Assembly (NCBI RefSeq): GCF_005508865.1
Contig: NZ_SCOM01000002.1
Location: forward strand, 992,001-1,056,000
Reading direction: 5' to 3'
Source of the DNA: Pseudomonas sp. F(2018)
GTDB lineage: Bacteria; Pseudomonadota; Gammaproteobacteria; Pseudomonadales; Pseudomonadaceae
DNA length: 64,000 nucleotides
Shown: positions 16,480 to 28,187 of the stretch, in pieces
How the letters are laid out: every line of letters starts with the position of its first letter
Numbering within the stretch: position 1 is the stretch's first letter
Notes under the pieces: generated by a model
Told to the model about the DNA's origin: nothing
Seen by the model: only the letters and a program-made list of their open reading frames with translations
Database searches by the model: none
Program-made: the position numbers and the translations under genes

Positions 16480-19273
16480 TTTGCGCGCCACCCTGCGCCT
16501 GCAGTTCCACCAAGGCTTTACCCTGCATGACGCGGTTGAACTGGTGCCCTACATTTCGCGCCTGGGCATCAGCCACGTGTACGCCTCGCCGCTACTCACT
16601 GCGCGCCCAGGCTCGATGCACGGCTACGACGTGGTCGATCCGACCCGGATCAATCCCGAGCTGGGTGGCGAGCCCGGCCTGGTGCGCCTGGTGGAGGCCC
16701 TGCATGGGCGCGGCATCGGCCTGATCCTCGACATAGTGCCCAACCACATGGCGGTCGGCGGCGACGCCAACCCCTGGTGGCTGGACCTGCTGGAATGGGG
16801 CAAGGACAGCCCCTTCGCCAAGTTCTTCGACATTCAGTGGCACTCCCACGACCCGTTGCTGGCCGGCCAGCTGCTGGTGCCCTTCCTGCGTAACGATTAC
16901 GGCGAGGCCCTGGCCAGCGGTAGCATCGGCCTGCACTTCGACCCCGAAAAGGGCCGCTTCTACGCCCAGCACTTCGAGCATCGCCTGCCGATTACCCCAC
17001 CCAGCTATGGCGAGATACTGCGCCGCGCCGAGGACCCGGCGCTGGCAGAGCTGGCCAAGCGTTTCGACGCCCTGCGCGGCGACAGCGATGCCTGGCACAA
17101 CACCCAGCCGTTGTGCGCCGAACTGGCCCAGCTGGGCCGCCCGGAGATGAGTGGCGAGGCGATGCACCATGCGTTGGCGTGTTACCGCTGTGACGACGAA
17201 GCCGGCGTGCAGCGCCTGCACCGCCTGCTGGAACGCCAGCATTACCGGGTAGCCAGCTGGCGCACGGCGGCTGACGACATCAACTGGCGGCGCTTCTTCG
17301 ACATCAACGAGCTGGGCGGCCTGCGGGTGGAGCGCCCGGAAGTGTTCGAGCTGACCCACAGCAAGATCTTCCAGCTGATCGAGCAGGGCCTGGTCGATGG
17401 CCTGCGCATCGACCATGTCGACGGCCTGGCCAACCCGCGTGCTTACTGCCGGCGCCTGCGCCGGCGCGTCGACCTGCTGTTGGCACAGCGCCCGCAGGCG
17501 ATGTCCGGCCAGCATTTCCCGATCTACGTGGAGAAGATCCTCGGCTACGGCGAGCACCTGCCGGATAGCTGGAATGTGGATGGCACCACCGGCTACGAGT
17601 TCATGAACCAGCTCGCCCTGCTGCAGCACGACCCACGCGGCGAGCAGCCGCTGCGCGAGCTGTGGAGCGAGCTGGGCGGCCGCACGCAGGAATTCGCCGA
17701 GGAGGCACTGGAGGCGCGCCGTCTGGTACTCGGCAGTTCGCTCACCGGCGATCTGGAGGAAGTCGCCCAGGGCCTGCTGCAGGTGGCGCGCAATGACATC
17801 GCCACCCGCGACCTGACCCTGGCCTCGATCCGCCGCGCGCTGCTCGAACTGATCGTGCATTTCCCGGTGTACCGCACCTATGCCCACGCCTGCGGCCGCT
17901 CCGAACAGGACCAACGCGTGTTCCAGCAGGCCCTGGATGGCGCACGCCTGACCCTGGCCGAGGCCGACTGGCCGCTGCTCGAACATCTCGATCGCTGGCT
18001 CGGTGGCCAGGCGTTGCGCGAGCTGCCGCCAGGGCGCCCACGCAAGCTGCGCGCGCGGGTGCTGAGCCGCTTCCAGCAACTGACCTCGCCGGTGGCGGCC
18101 AAGGCGGTGGAGGACACCGCCTGCTACCGTGCCGGCGTGTTGCTGTCGCGCTACGACGTGGGCTTCGACGCCGAACACTTCAGCCAGCCCCTCGAATATT
18201 TCCACCAGTGCAACCGCGAGCGAGCAAGCAAGCTGCCGGACAACCAGCTGGCCACTGCCACCCACGACCACAAGCGTGGCGAGGACAGCCGCGCCCGTCT
18301 CGCCGTGCTCAGCGAACGCGCGTCCTGGTATGCCGAGAAGGTCCAGCGCTGGCGCACCCTGGCCGCCCTGTGGCGTGGCGATCTGCCGGAAAGCGCGCCG
18401 AGTGCCGATGAAGAACTGATTCTCTACCAGGCCCTGCTCGGCAGCTGGCCACTGGAGCTGGGCGCGGACGATGCCGAGGGCCTGCAGGCCTATCTGCAGC
18501 GCATGCGCACCTGGCAACAGAAGGCTCTGCGCGAGGCCAAGCTGAACAGCAGCTGGAACGCGCCCAACGCCGAGCACGAGGCAGCCAGTCAGGAGTTTCT
18601 CGAGCGCCTGCTGACCCGCCCGGAAGGCCGGGAGCTGCGCCTGGAGCTGGTCGCCGCGGTGGCCGCCATCGCCCCGGCCGGTGCCCTCAACAGCCTGGCC
18701 CAGTGCCTGCTCAAGTTCAGCGCGCCGGGGGTGCCCGATCTATACCAAGGCTGCGAGTACTGGGACTTCAGCCTGGTCGATCCGGACAACCGCCGGCCGG
18801 TGGATTTCGCCGCCCGCGTCGCCTCGCTGGACGGCCTGGCCGAGCCGGCCGAGCTGCTCGCTCACTGGCAGGATGGTCGGGTCAAGCAATGGCTGATCGC
18901 CAATTTGCTTGCCATCCGGCATGCCCGCCCACAGCTGTTCGCCCGCGGCGACTATCGCGCGCTGGACGTAGAGGGCGAACAGGCCAGTCGCGTACTGGCT
19001 TTCGCCCGCAGCTTCGGCGACACCCACCTGGTGGTCGTGGTGCCGCGCCTGGCCGCCGGCCTGCTTGGCAGCGGCGAGGTGCCACACATACCCGCCGAGC
19101 GCTGGGGCGACACCCGTGTGCTACTGCCAGCCGAGTTCGCCGGACTCGGCCCGACCGGCATCTTCCCGCCCCATCAACCGATCAACCACGGCCACCTTTC
19201 CCTGGCCGAAGTGTTGGCGGAATTTCCAGTCAATCTCGTCTGCCTGAAACCGCGCCAGGAGAATTTTCCATGA
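16472..19273 (+). CDS. treY: maltooligosyl-trehalose synthase TreY
   Basis: The 933-residue GH13_26 enzyme converts the reducing end of a linear glucan to a trehalose unit by intramolecular transglycosylation. Seen: the opening ATLRLQFHQGFTLHDA typical of TreY, ILDIVPNHMAVGGDANPWW, GLRIDHVDGLANP (nucleophile), IYVEKILGYGE (acid/base) and TATHDHKRGED. The length is in the family range. It starts eight bases inside malQ and overlaps the next gene by four bases. Together with TreZ it is the window's complete trehalose route. Confidence 0.92.
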   Translation: MIDLRATLRLQFHQGFTLHDAVELVPYISRLGISHVYASPLLTARPGSMHGYDVVDPTRINPELGGEPGLVRLVEALHGRGIGLILDIVPNHMAVGGDANPWWLDLLEWGKDSPFAKFFDIQWHSHDPLLAGQLLVPFLRNDYGEALASGSIGLHFDPEKGRFYAQHFEHRLPITPPSYGEILRRAEDPALAELAKRFDALRGDSDAWHNTQPLCAELAQLGRPEMSGEAMHHALACYRCDDEAGVQRLHRLLERQHYRVASWRTAADDINWRRFFDINELGGLRVERPEVFELTHSKIFQLIEQGLVDGLRIDHVDGLANPRAYCRRLRRRVDLLLAQRPQAMSGQHFPIYVEKILGYGEHLPDSWNVDGTTGYEFMNQLALLQHDPRGEQPLRELWSELGGRTQEFAEEALEARRLVLGSSLTGDLEEVAQGLLQVARNDIATRDLTLASIRRALLELIVHFPVYRTYAHACGRSEQDQRVFQQALDGARLTLAEADWPLLEHLDRWLGGQALRELPPGRPRKLRARVLSRFQQLTSPVAAKAVEDTACYRAGVLLSRYDVGFDAEHFSQPLEYFHQCNRERASKLPDNQLATATHDHKRGEDSRARLAVLSERASWYAEKVQRWRTLAALWRGDLPESAPSADEELILYQALLGSWPLELGADDAEGLQAYLQRMRTWQQKALREAKLNSSWNAPNAEHEAASQEFLERLLTRPEGRELRLELVAAVAAIAPAGALNSLAQCLLKFSAPGVPDLYQGCEYWDFSLVDPDNRRPVDFAARVASLDGLAEPAELLAHWQDGRVKQWLIANLLAIRHARPQLFARGDYRALDVEGEQASRVLAFARSFGDTHLVVVVPRLAAGLLGSGEVPHIPAERWGDTRVLLPAEFAGLGPTGIFPPHQPINHGHLSLAEVLAEFPVNLVCLKPRQENFP

Positions 19274-19542
19274 GCATCGATGAAAACCGCGTCCGCGAAT
19301 TCGCCTATCAGATCTGGGAGTCCGAGGGTAAACCCGCCGGCCAGGAGGAACGCCACTGGGCCATGGCCTACAAGCTGGCCGAGGCGGAAGCTGCCAGCGA
19401 ACCTGCGCCGGCGCTCAAACCGCGGCGTATCAGCAAGCCCAAGGCGGTGAGCATGGCCGAGGCAGAAGCCCAGGCCGAGCAGCCGGCATTGCTGAAGAAG
19501 CCGCGCACCACGCGCAGCGCCACCAAGACCCCGAAGACCTGA
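19270..19542 (+). CDS. DUF2934 small protein
   Basis: The 90-residue protein begins with a DUF2934 motif (VREFAYQIWESEGKPAGQEERHW at about 7-29) and continues with an Ala/Glu-rich, then Lys/Thr-rich tail that looks disordered. DUF2934 proteins are often encoded beside trehalose and glycogen genes, as here, but their role is unknown. ATG 19270 overlaps the treY stop (ATGA), and glgX begins nine bases after its own stop, so it is a full member of the operon. The basic tail could bind nucleic acid or an acidic partner; that is a guess. Confidence 0.8.
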   Translation: MSIDENRVREFAYQIWESEGKPAGQEERHWAMAYKLAEAEAASEPAPALKPRRISKPKAVSMAEAEAQAEQPALLKKPRTTRSATKTPKT

Positions 19543-19551
19543 GAGGTGAGC

Positions 19552-21678
<2,127 letters not shown>

Positions 21679-21697
21679 TCCGCGGTGAAAAAAGCCT

Positions 21698-21724
21698 GAA
21701 CCGCGCCCGTCCCCTCCAGTCGGA
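21698..21724 (+). promoter_or_regulatory. AlgU-like promoter candidate for the CBS gene, with leader hairpin
   Basis: GAACCG (21698-21703), 16 bases, TCGGA (21720-21724). Ten bases further a perfect 6-bp hairpin (21734-21739 with 21744-21749, loop AAAA) lies in what would be the leader, before the AGGAGG site of the gene at 21777. Confidence 0.35.
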
Positions 21725-21776
21725 AGCTGTAGGCGCCGCAAAAGCGGCGTCGCCACTTTCGACACAGGAGGACGAC

Positions 21777-22190
21777 ATGAAGATCAGCGAAATCATGACC
21801 CGAAACGTGCAGACAGTGCGCCCCGACGAGACCATTCGAGAGGCCGCCGCGCTGATGGCGCGGATCGACAGCGGAGCCCTGCTGGTGGAAGACAACGACC
21901 GCCTGGTGGGCATGCTCACCGACCGCGACATTGCCCTGCGCGCGGTGGCCGAAGGCCTGAGCAGCGACACCCCGGTACGCCAAGTGATGAGCGGCAACGT
22001 CTGTTACTGCTTCGAGGACGAAGACGTGCAGCACGTGGCACAGAACATGGCCGATATCCAGAAACGCCGCCTGCCGGTGCTCAGCCGCGAGAAGCGCCTG
22101 ATCGGCGTGGTGTCCCTCGGCAATATCGCCAGCGCCCGCAGCGACAAGTCCAGCGGCACCCTGCTGCGTGGCGTGGCCCAGGCCCACTGA
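21777..22190 (+). CDS. tandem CBS domain protein
   Basis: The 137-residue protein is a pair of CBS domains and nothing else. The first starts IMTRNVQTVRPDETIREAAALM and ends GMLTDRDIALRAVA; the second starts VMSGNVCYCFEDEDV and ends VVSLGNIA. CBS pairs bind adenine nucleotides or related ligands and act as regulatory modules. It has a strong AGGAGG site seven bases before the ATG and its own likely promoter. The next gene, an alcohol dehydrogenase, follows after 31 bases. The target it controls, if any, is not visible. Confidence 0.88.
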   Translation: MKISEIMTRNVQTVRPDETIREAAALMARIDSGALLVEDNDRLVGMLTDRDIALRAVAEGLSSDTPVRQVMSGNVCYCFEDEDVQHVAQNMADIQKRRLPVLSREKRLIGVVSLGNIASARSDKSSGTLLRGVAQAH

Positions 22191-22221
22191 GGCCTGCGGG
22201 CAGCACGAGACGGAGAGCCGC

Positions 22222-23532
22222 ATGAAAGCCGTAGTATTCCATGACGTGGGCGATATCCGTCTCGACGACGTGCCCGAGCCCACCCTGCAAGAGTCCACCG
22301 ACGCCATCGTGCGCCTGACCGCCTCGGCAATCTGCGGCACCGACCTGCACTTCGTGCGTGGCACCGTCGGTGGCATGGCCAAGGGCACCATCCTCGGCCA
22401 CGAGGGCGTCGGTATCGTCGAGGCCCTTGGCGAGGATGTACGCAACCTGCAGATCGGCGACCGGGTGGTGATCCCCTCCACCATCGCCTGCGGCAACTGC
22501 TCCTACTGCCGCGCTGGCTACTACGCCCAATGCGACGAGGCCAATCCCAACGGCAAGGCGGCCGGCACGGCCTTCTTCGGCGGCCCCTCGCCCTCCGGTC
22601 CGTTCCACGGGCTGCAAGCCGAGAAAGCGCGCATTCCCTTCGCCCATATCGGCCTGGTCAAGCTGCCCAGCGAGATCAGCGACGACCAGGCGATCCTGCT
22701 TTCGGACATCTTCCCCACCGGCTATTTCGGCGCCGAAATGGCCGAGATCACTCCCGGTGACACGGTGGCCGTGTTCGGCTGCGGCCCGGTCGGCCAGTTC
22801 GCCATCGCCAGCGCCAAGCTGCTCGGTGCGGCGCGGGTATTCGCCATAGACCACCTTGAGGACCGCCTGCGCATGGCCCGCCAGCAAGGCGCCGAGGTGA
22901 TCAATTTTGACCTGGAAGACCCTGTGCAGACCCTGCGCCGGCTGACCAGCGGCATCGGCGTGGACCGCGCCATCGATGCGGTCGGCGTGGACGCCGAGTG
23001 CTCCTGCCACGCCAGCCAGCAGCAGGTCGGCCAGTTTCGCGAGGAAATGGCCGCCGTAGCGCCCAAGACCCATCCGGACGGCGCCAACTGGCACCCAGGT
23101 AGCGCGCCGAGCCAGGCCCTGCAGTGGGCCGTGGAGGCGCTGGACAAGGCCGGCACCCTGTCGATCATCGGCGTTTACCCGCAGCAGGCGCGGGTATTCC
23201 CGATCGGCGCGGCGATGAACAAGAACCTGACCATCAACATGGGCAACTGCCATCACCGCAAGTACATCCCGCTGCTGATCGACCTGGTACTCAACCATCG
23301 CATCGATCCGGCCAAGATCCTCACCCAGATCAAGCCGATGAGCGATGCCATCGAGGCCTTCAAGGCATTCGACCGCCGTGACGAAGGCTGGATCAAGGTC
23401 GAGCTGCACCCGCAGATGCAGCTGGGAGTGGGCAGCGAGGAGCAGATCGAGAGCAGCCGCCTCGATCAGACCATCGAAGCGTCCGCGCCCACTAGCGACA
23501 TGTTGGCCACAATGGTGCCCAAGCGCTCCTAG
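22222..23532 (+). CDS. zinc-dependent alcohol dehydrogenase, second copy
   Basis: The 436-residue product is a zinc MDR dehydrogenase and paralogue of the gene at 1956. Seen: CGTDLH near residue 38, GHEGVG, the structural zinc lobe CGNCSYC followed by Cys, and Rossmann FGCGPVGQFAI. It is about 50 residues longer than its paralogue, through an insert rich in H and Q around residues 255-300 and a C-terminal tail after about residue 400. ATG 22222 follows GGAGAG; the longer frame from 22168 overlaps the CBS gene. Substrate unknown; it is linked to DUF72 and ybhP downstream in one run. Confidence 0.82.
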   Translation: MKAVVFHDVGDIRLDDVPEPTLQESTDAIVRLTASAICGTDLHFVRGTVGGMAKGTILGHEGVGIVEALGEDVRNLQIGDRVVIPSTIACGNCSYCRAGYYAQCDEANPNGKAAGTAFFGGPSPSGPFHGLQAEKARIPFAHIGLVKLPSEISDDQAILLSDIFPTGYFGAEMAEITPGDTVAVFGCGPVGQFAIASAKLLGAARVFAIDHLEDRLRMARQQGAEVINFDLEDPVQTLRRLTSGIGVDRAIDAVGVDAECSCHASQQQVGQFREEMAAVAPKTHPDGANWHPGSAPSQALQWAVEALDKAGTLSIIGVYPQQARVFPIGAAMNKNLTINMGNCHHRKYIPLLIDLVLNHRIDPAKILTQIKPMSDAIEAFKAFDRRDEGWIKVELHPQMQLGVGSEEQIESSRLDQTIEASAPTSDMLATMVPKRS

Positions 23533-23540
23533 GGAGTTCC

Positions 23541-24440
23541 ATGAGTGATATTCGCATCGGCATATCGGGATGGCGCTACGCCCCCTGGCGTGGCGATTTC
23601 TACCCCAAGGGTCTGCCCCAGCGCAGGGAGCTGGAGTTCGCCTCGCGGGAAGTGAATAGCATCGAGATCAATGGCTCCTTCTATGGCCTGCAGAACCCGC
23701 AGCGCTACGCCAACTGGCATGCCGACACGCCGGAAGACTTCGTCTTCAGCGTCAAGGCCCCGCGCTACATCACCCATGTGCGCCGCCTGCGCGATGTGGG
23801 CCAGCCGCTGGCCAACTTCTTCGCCTCCGGCCCGCTGCAGCTGAAGGAAAAGCTCGGCCCGATCCTCTGGCAGTTTCCGCCCAGTTTCCGTTTCGATGCA
23901 CAGCTGTTCGGCGACTTCCTCGCCCAGCTGCCACAGGACACCGACCAGGCCCGAGCCTGTGCCCGGCACGCCGATGCGCGGCTGCACGTGCAGGGCTATC
24001 TGGAGGCCGCGCCGGGTCGCAAGCTGCGCCATGCGGTGGAGATCCGCAACGACAGCTTCCTCTGCCCCGCCTTCGTCGACCTGCTGCGCAAGCACGGCGT
24101 GGCCCTGGTGGTGGCCGATACCGCAGGCAAATGGCCGTATGTGGAGGACGTCACCGCCGACTTCCTCTACCTACGCCTGCATGGCGACGTGAAGCTCTAC
24201 ACCAGCGGCTACTCGCCTCAGGCGCTGCTGCGCTGGCAGGCGCGCATCGAAGCCTGGACCGCCGGCACGCAGCCGGAGGACGCCAGGCTGATCGGCCCCG
24301 AATACCGGCCGGCCAAGCGCCAGCGCGACCTGTATTGCTACTTCGATAACGACGTGAAGGTGCGCGCGCCCTACGACGCGCGCCACCTGCTGGAAGGCCT
24401 GGGGCGTTCGCCACAGCGCCGGCAAGGAGAACTGGTATGA
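23541..24440 (+). CDS. DUF72 (YecE-like) protein
   Basis: The 299-residue product is a DUF72 TIM-barrel-like protein, a widespread family without an assigned reaction. Seen: the opening [53 protein letters not shown] and [11 protein letters not shown], all typical. It starts eight bases after the dehydrogenase and overlaps the ybhP-like gene by four bases. The tight coupling to clsB-type genes is conserved, as I recall, in P. aeruginosa, which hints at membrane or envelope stress rather than central metabolism. Confidence 0.82.
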   Translation: MSDIRIGISGWRYAPWRGDFYPKGLPQRRELEFASREVNSIEINGSFYGLQNPQRYANWHADTPEDFVFSVKAPRYITHVRRLRDVGQPLANFFASGPLQLKEKLGPILWQFPPSFRFDAQLFGDFLAQLPQDTDQARACARHADARLHVQGYLEAAPGRKLRHAVEIRNDSFLCPAFVDLLRKHGVALVVADTAGKWPYVEDVTADFLYLRLHGDVKLYTSGYSPQALLRWQARIEAWTAGTQPEDARLIGPEYRPAKRQRDLYCYFDNDVKVRAPYDARHLLEGLGRSPQRRQGELV

Positions 24441-25219
24441 GCGAATCCAGTCCGATTCTCATGGTGGAGCAAGCGCCCGCCGTCCATCAGCTCAAGGTGC
24501 TGACCATCAACACCCACAAGGGCTTCACTGCCCTCAACCGGCGTTTCATCCTGCCCGAGCTGCGCGAGGCGGTGCGCGCCACCGGCGCCGACCTGGTATT
24601 CCTCCAGGAGGTGCTCGGCACCCACCAGCGCCATGCGCGCCGGCACCGCAACTGGCCGGAGACGCCGCACTACGAATTCCTCGCCGACAGCATGTGGCCG
24701 CAGTTCGCCTACGGGCGCAACGCGGTCTACCCGGACGGCGACCACGGCAATGCGCTGATGAGCAAGTTCCCCATCAGCCAATACGTGAACCTGGACGTGT
24801 CCATCGGCGTGGTCGAGCAGCGCGGCCTGCTGCACTGCGTGCTGGACGTACCCGGCCCGCGCCAGGTGCATGCCATCTGTGTGCACCTGGGCTTGCGCGA
24901 GGTGCACCGCCGTCAGCAGCTCAACCTGCTTTGCCACCTGGTCGAGAGACTGCCGGCGGAAGACCCGGTGATAGTCGCCGGAGACTTCAACGACTGGCGT
25001 CAGACCGCCAGCGCAGTCCTCGCCGAACAGCGCATGCATGAAGTCTTCACCAGCGAATTTGGCGAGCCGGCCAAGAGTTTCCCGGCGCGCTGGCCGCTGC
25101 TGCGCCTGGATCGCATCTACGTGCGCAACGCTACCAGCCGAGCACCCGTCGCGCTGTCGACCCGTCCCTGGTCCCACCTTTCCGACCATGCCCCCTTGGC
25201 TGTGGAGATTCACCTATGA
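24437..25219 (+). CDS. ybhP: endonuclease/exonuclease/phosphatase family protein YbhP
   Basis: The 260-residue product has the EEP fold: [10 protein letters not shown] near residue 20, [10 protein letters not shown] with the metal-binding Glu, [24 protein letters not shown] and [11 protein letters not shown] with the catalytic Asp-His. All residues needed for a metal-dependent phosphodiesterase or phosphatase are present. It is coupled on both sides (four-base overlaps), and its partners are ClsB and YbhN as in the E. coli ybhPON group. A role in processing a lipid or phosphodiester linked to cardiolipin synthesis is a reasonable but unproved inference. Confidence 0.85.
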   Translation: MSESSPILMVEQAPAVHQLKVLTINTHKGFTALNRRFILPELREAVRATGADLVFLQEVLGTHQRHARRHRNWPETPHYEFLADSMWPQFAYGRNAVYPDGDHGNALMSKFPISQYVNLDVSIGVVEQRGLLHCVLDVPGPRQVHAICVHLGLREVHRRQQLNLLCHLVERLPAEDPVIVAGDFNDWRQTASAVLAEQRMHEVFTSEFGEPAKSFPARWPLLRLDRIYVRNATSRAPVALSTRPWSHLSDHAPLAVEIHL

Positions 25220-26427
25220 ATTACAACTGGCGCGAAGGTAATCAGGTCCAGCTGCTGATCAATGGCGAGGAGTATTACCCGCGAGTCTTCGAATGCATCC
25301 GCGCGGCACAGCGCGAGGTATTGATCGAGACCTTCATCATCTTCGAGGACAAGGTCGGCAACGAGCTGCAGCAGGTGCTGATAGACGCCGCCCAGCGTGG
25401 CGTGCGCGTCGAGCTGACGGTGGACGGCTACGGCACCGCCGACCTCAGTCGCGAGTTCGTCGCCGCCATGACCAGCGCCGGGGTCAATATTCATGTATTC
25501 GACCCCAGCCCGCGCTGGCTGGGCATGCGCACCAACCTGTTCCGCCGCCTGCACCGCAAGGTGGTGGTGATCGATGGCGAGCGCGCCTTCGTCGGCGGCA
25601 TCAACTATTCTGCCGACCACCTCGGCGACTTCGGCCCGATGGCCAAGCAGGATTACGCGGTAGAAGTGGTCGGCCCGATTGTGGCCGACCTGCATGCCGC
25701 CAGCCTGCGGGTGATGCGCCCAGCCCTGGACGCACCCAGCCAGGTACGTCCGGTCACTCGTCTGGCCGGCGACGCCCGCATGCTCCTGACGGTGCGCGAC
25801 AACGATGCCCACAGCCGGGATATCGAGGCCCAGTACCTGCTGGCCATTCGCTCGGCCAACTACCGCCTGGTGGTGGCCAATGCCTATTTCTTCCCCGGCT
25901 ATCGTCTGCTGCGCGAACTGCGCAATGCCGCCCGCCGCGGCGTGCGGGTGACCCTGATCCTTCAGGGCCAGCCGGACATGCCTTGGGCGCGCGGCTTCTC
26001 GCGCATGCTGTACAACTACCTGCTGCGCGACGGCGTGGAGATCCACGAATACTGCCAGCGCCCGCTGCACGGCAAGGTCGCCCTGGCCGACCGCGAATGG
26101 GCCACCGTGGGCTCCAGCAACCTCGACCCGCTGAGCCTGGCGCTGAACCTGGAAGCCAACCTGTTCATCCGCGATGCCCGCTTCAACCAGCAGCTCTACG
26201 AACACCTGCACACCCTGATCAACGAGCACTGCAAGCGCATCAGCCTGGAGCGCGTGATCCGTGGCTACTGGTGGCGCGCCCCGCTGATCTTCCTGTGCTT
26301 CCACTTCACCCGGCTGTTCCCCGCCATCGCCTCCAAGTTCCCGGGCCACTCGCCGCGCCTGAAATCGCTGCGCCCGGAGCCCGACGAGACGCATGACGCC
26401 CTCTGCAGCCAGGGCAAGCTGCCATGA
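25216..26427 (+). CDS. clsB: cardiolipin synthase ClsB
   Basis: The 403-residue phospholipase D superfamily enzyme condenses two phosphatidylglycerols, or acts similarly, to make cardiolipin at the inner membrane. Two HKD motifs are seen: [20 protein letters not shown] near residue 116 and [21 protein letters not shown] near residue 284. There is no N-terminal transmembrane anchor, as expected for ClsB rather than ClsA; the C-terminus has a hydrophobic stretch near 355-370. It overlaps ybhP and ybhN by four bases each. Cardiolipin enrichment fits the osmotic-stress theme of the region. Confidence 0.9.
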   Translation: MNYNWREGNQVQLLINGEEYYPRVFECIRAAQREVLIETFIIFEDKVGNELQQVLIDAAQRGVRVELTVDGYGTADLSREFVAAMTSAGVNIHVFDPSPRWLGMRTNLFRRLHRKVVVIDGERAFVGGINYSADHLGDFGPMAKQDYAVEVVGPIVADLHAASLRVMRPALDAPSQVRPVTRLAGDARMLLTVRDNDAHSRDIEAQYLLAIRSANYRLVVANAYFFPGYRLLRELRNAARRGVRVTLILQGQPDMPWARGFSRMLYNYLLRDGVEIHEYCQRPLHGKVALADREWATVGSSNLDPLSLALNLEANLFIRDARFNQQLYEHLHTLINEHCKRISLERVIRGYWWRAPLIFLCFHFTRLFPAIASKFPGHSPRLKSLRPEPDETHDALCSQGKLP

Positions 26428-27407
26428 GCAAGCCAGCGCATCCCAACCCCTGGATTCGCTGGGGCAAGCGCCTGCTCACCGCGCTGTTCTTCATCATGGT
26501 GCCGGTGCTGCTGTTCATGCTGGTGAAGAACCTGGAGTGGAGCGAGGTTGTCCACGCGCTGCGCAGCTTCGACCGGCCGACCCTGGCCGCCTGCGTAGCG
26601 ATCACCGCCGTCAGCTTCCTGTTGTTCGCCAGCTATGACCTGCTCGGCCGCATCTACACCGGCCACCACCTGCCGGCGCGGCAGATATTGCCGCTGACCT
26701 TCGTCTGCTACGCCTTCAACCTCAACCTCAGCTCCTGGGTCGGCGCCATCGCCTTGCGCTACCGCCTCTACTCGCGTCTGGGGCTGGGCGTGGCCACGGT
26801 GACGCGCATCCTCACCTTCAGCCTGATCACCAACTGGCTGGGCTACCTGATCCTCGCCGGCGGCGTGTTCGCCCTGCGCCTGGTGCGCCTACCGGAGCAA
26901 TGGGAGATCGGCACCACCGCGCTGCAGATGATCGGCGTCGCCCTGCTGCTGGTCGCCGCCGGCTACCTGCTGGCCTGCCGCTTCGCCCGCCGCCGCTCCT
27001 GGACCTGGCGCGACCACGAAGTCACCCTGCCCTCCCTGCGCCTGGCGCTGGCCCAGGCCGGCATGTCCATGTGCAACTGGTCGCTGTCCAGTCTGCTGGT
27101 GTTCCTGCTGCTGCCCGACGGCGTGGACTACCCCACCGTGCTCGGCATCATGCTGGTCAGCAGCATCGCCGGCGTCATCACCCACATCCCCGCCGGCCTC
27201 GGCGTGCTGGAGGCGGTGTTCATCGCCATGCTGCAAGGCCAGGCCTCCAAGGGCGCCGTCCTCGCCGCCCTGATCGGCTACCGCGCCATCTACCTGTTAC
27301 TGCCACTGCTGGTGGCCGTGGTGGTCTACCTGGTGCTGGAGAAACGGGCCAAGAAGCTCAGGCAAAAATCGGAACAGGCAGGCCGCCTGAAAACCGAAGG
27401 CGCTTAA
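26424..27407 (+). CDS. ybhN: YbhN-type inner membrane protein (lysylphosphatidylglycerol synthase TM family)
   Basis: The 327-residue protein has about eight transmembrane helices and belongs to the UPF0104/LPG-synthase TM family. Seen: NLNLSSWVGAIALRYRLYSRLG, ITNWLGY, and IAGVITHIPAGLGVLEAVF, the family's most conserved stretch. It lacks the cytoplasmic aminoacyl-transferase domain of MprF, so lipid flipping or handling is the likely job. It is the last gene of the run with DUF72, ybhP and clsB. Just 240 bases after its stop the integron cassette array begins. Confidence 0.85.
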   Translation: MSKPAHPNPWIRWGKRLLTALFFIMVPVLLFMLVKNLEWSEVVHALRSFDRPTLAACVAITAVSFLLFASYDLLGRIYTGHHLPARQILPLTFVCYAFNLNLSSWVGAIALRYRLYSRLGLGVATVTRILTFSLITNWLGYLILAGGVFALRLVRLPEQWEIGTTALQMIGVALLLVAAGYLLACRFARRRSWTWRDHEVTLPSLRLALAQAGMSMCNWSLSSLLVFLLLPDGVDYPTVLGIMLVSSIAGVITHIPAGLGVLEAVFIAMLQGQASKGAVLAALIGYRAIYLLLPLLVAVVVYLVLEKRAKKLRQKSEQAGRLKTEGA

Positions 27408-27646
27408 CCCTCCCCCGCAAGCCCCGTCGGATAGACAGCCTCAAGGCAAATCGAATAGGGTCACAGACGAATCGCTGCTCCTGATGGAGCAGCTGGAGTT
27501 TGTGAATCCTGTCGCTTTTGCCTTCCTCCCCTATGGCGCATTTGCTGATGCGCCCTTCAGGCCAAACAAGGACTTAGCGGACGACAAGGAATGTTATGCG
27601 ACACATGTGGCGGAAAATATTACGCCAGTTGTGTCGTCTACTTATA
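27408..27646. other. spacer before the cassette array: possible attI or decayed attC
   Basis: There is no integrase gene or visible remnant on either strand. A hairpin with 12 of 14 paired positions lies at about 27600-27637 (CGACACATGTGGCG against CGCCAGTTGTGTCG, 10-base loop), followed by the core-like GTTAGCC at 27647-27653. A GTTATGC at about 27594 repeats the core form of the fifth attC. A 55-codon open frame (27484-27651, MEQLEFVNP...) ends exactly in the core but has no Shine-Dalgarno; I do not call it a gene. The arrangement fits an attI or an eroded attC. Confidence 0.4.
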
Positions 27647-27671
27647 GTTAGCCTCACAAGGAAATATCACA

Positions 27672-28097
27672 GTGACAGATGCGAATGAGAGACTCAAAAG
27701 ACTAATCATTCTTTTATGGGTTCTGACCTCAGGATTTCTCCTTTGGCTTATGAACAAAGCCGACATGAGTTCATATGATGAGCAGTCATATTTTCGGTTC
27801 GTTACTTTCCTCTTTGCAGGCGGCTTTGCATTTCAATTTCTATTTGAGCTCATAACCTCACCTATAAGCGAAAAATCAAAAGACAAATGGCGCGCATTAG
27901 GCAGAGAGTTGCTAATCGCCTCATTCAGCATCCTTCTTTTCGTCATGGTTGTTAACTTTGAAGCGCATATATTATTTCTTTACCTTGCACCATCCATAAT
28001 TGCATTTTGCGTAATGGTGTACAAAGTAATTGGCAGAGCAGAGAAAGCGCATAAAATCATTAAAGAAATTCATGAAATAGAGGGGGCGCAAGGCTAA
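27672..28097 (+). CDS. cassette 1: four-helix membrane protein, unknown function
   Basis: The 141-residue protein starts at GTG 27672 behind AAGGAA. It has four predicted transmembrane helices (about 8-27, 42-61, 80-96 and 100-120) and a short charged C-terminal tail (AEKAHKIIKEIHEIE). I do not recognise a family. Base composition is markedly AT-rich compared with ybhN just upstream, a sign of transfer. The stop codon TAA is part of the left core of attC site 1, so gene and recombination site form one compact cassette. Small membrane proteins are common in integron cassettes and some are phage-defence or toxin parts; nothing here proves that. Confidence 0.75.
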   Translation: MTDANERLKRLIILLWVLTSGFLLWLMNKADMSSYDEQSYFRFVTFLFAGGFAFQFLFELITSPISEKSKDKWRALGRELLIASFSILLFVMVVNFEAHILFLYLAPSIIAFCVMVYKVIGRAEKAHKIIKEIHEIEGAQG

Positions 28098-28180
28098 CAA
28101 TGCGCTCAACTGTCGCTCACTTCGTTCGCTGGACAGTCAAAAGCTGCGCTTTTGCCTGCCCGTTAGCTTAATCGTTAGGA
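28092..28180 (+). repeat. attC site 1
   Basis: An 89-base site from GGCTAAC (left core) to GTTAGGA (right core, exchange point after G at 28174). It holds an inner hairpin around AAAAGCTGCGCTTTT. It is nearly identical to sites 3 and 4. Confidence 0.9.
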
Positions 28181-28187
28181 GCCAAGG

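Noticed and set aside
27484..27651. 55-codon open frame ending in the first attC-like core
   Set aside because: No ribosome-binding site, no recognisable homology, and the frame stays open well upstream of the ATG; more likely chance coding in spacer DNA.
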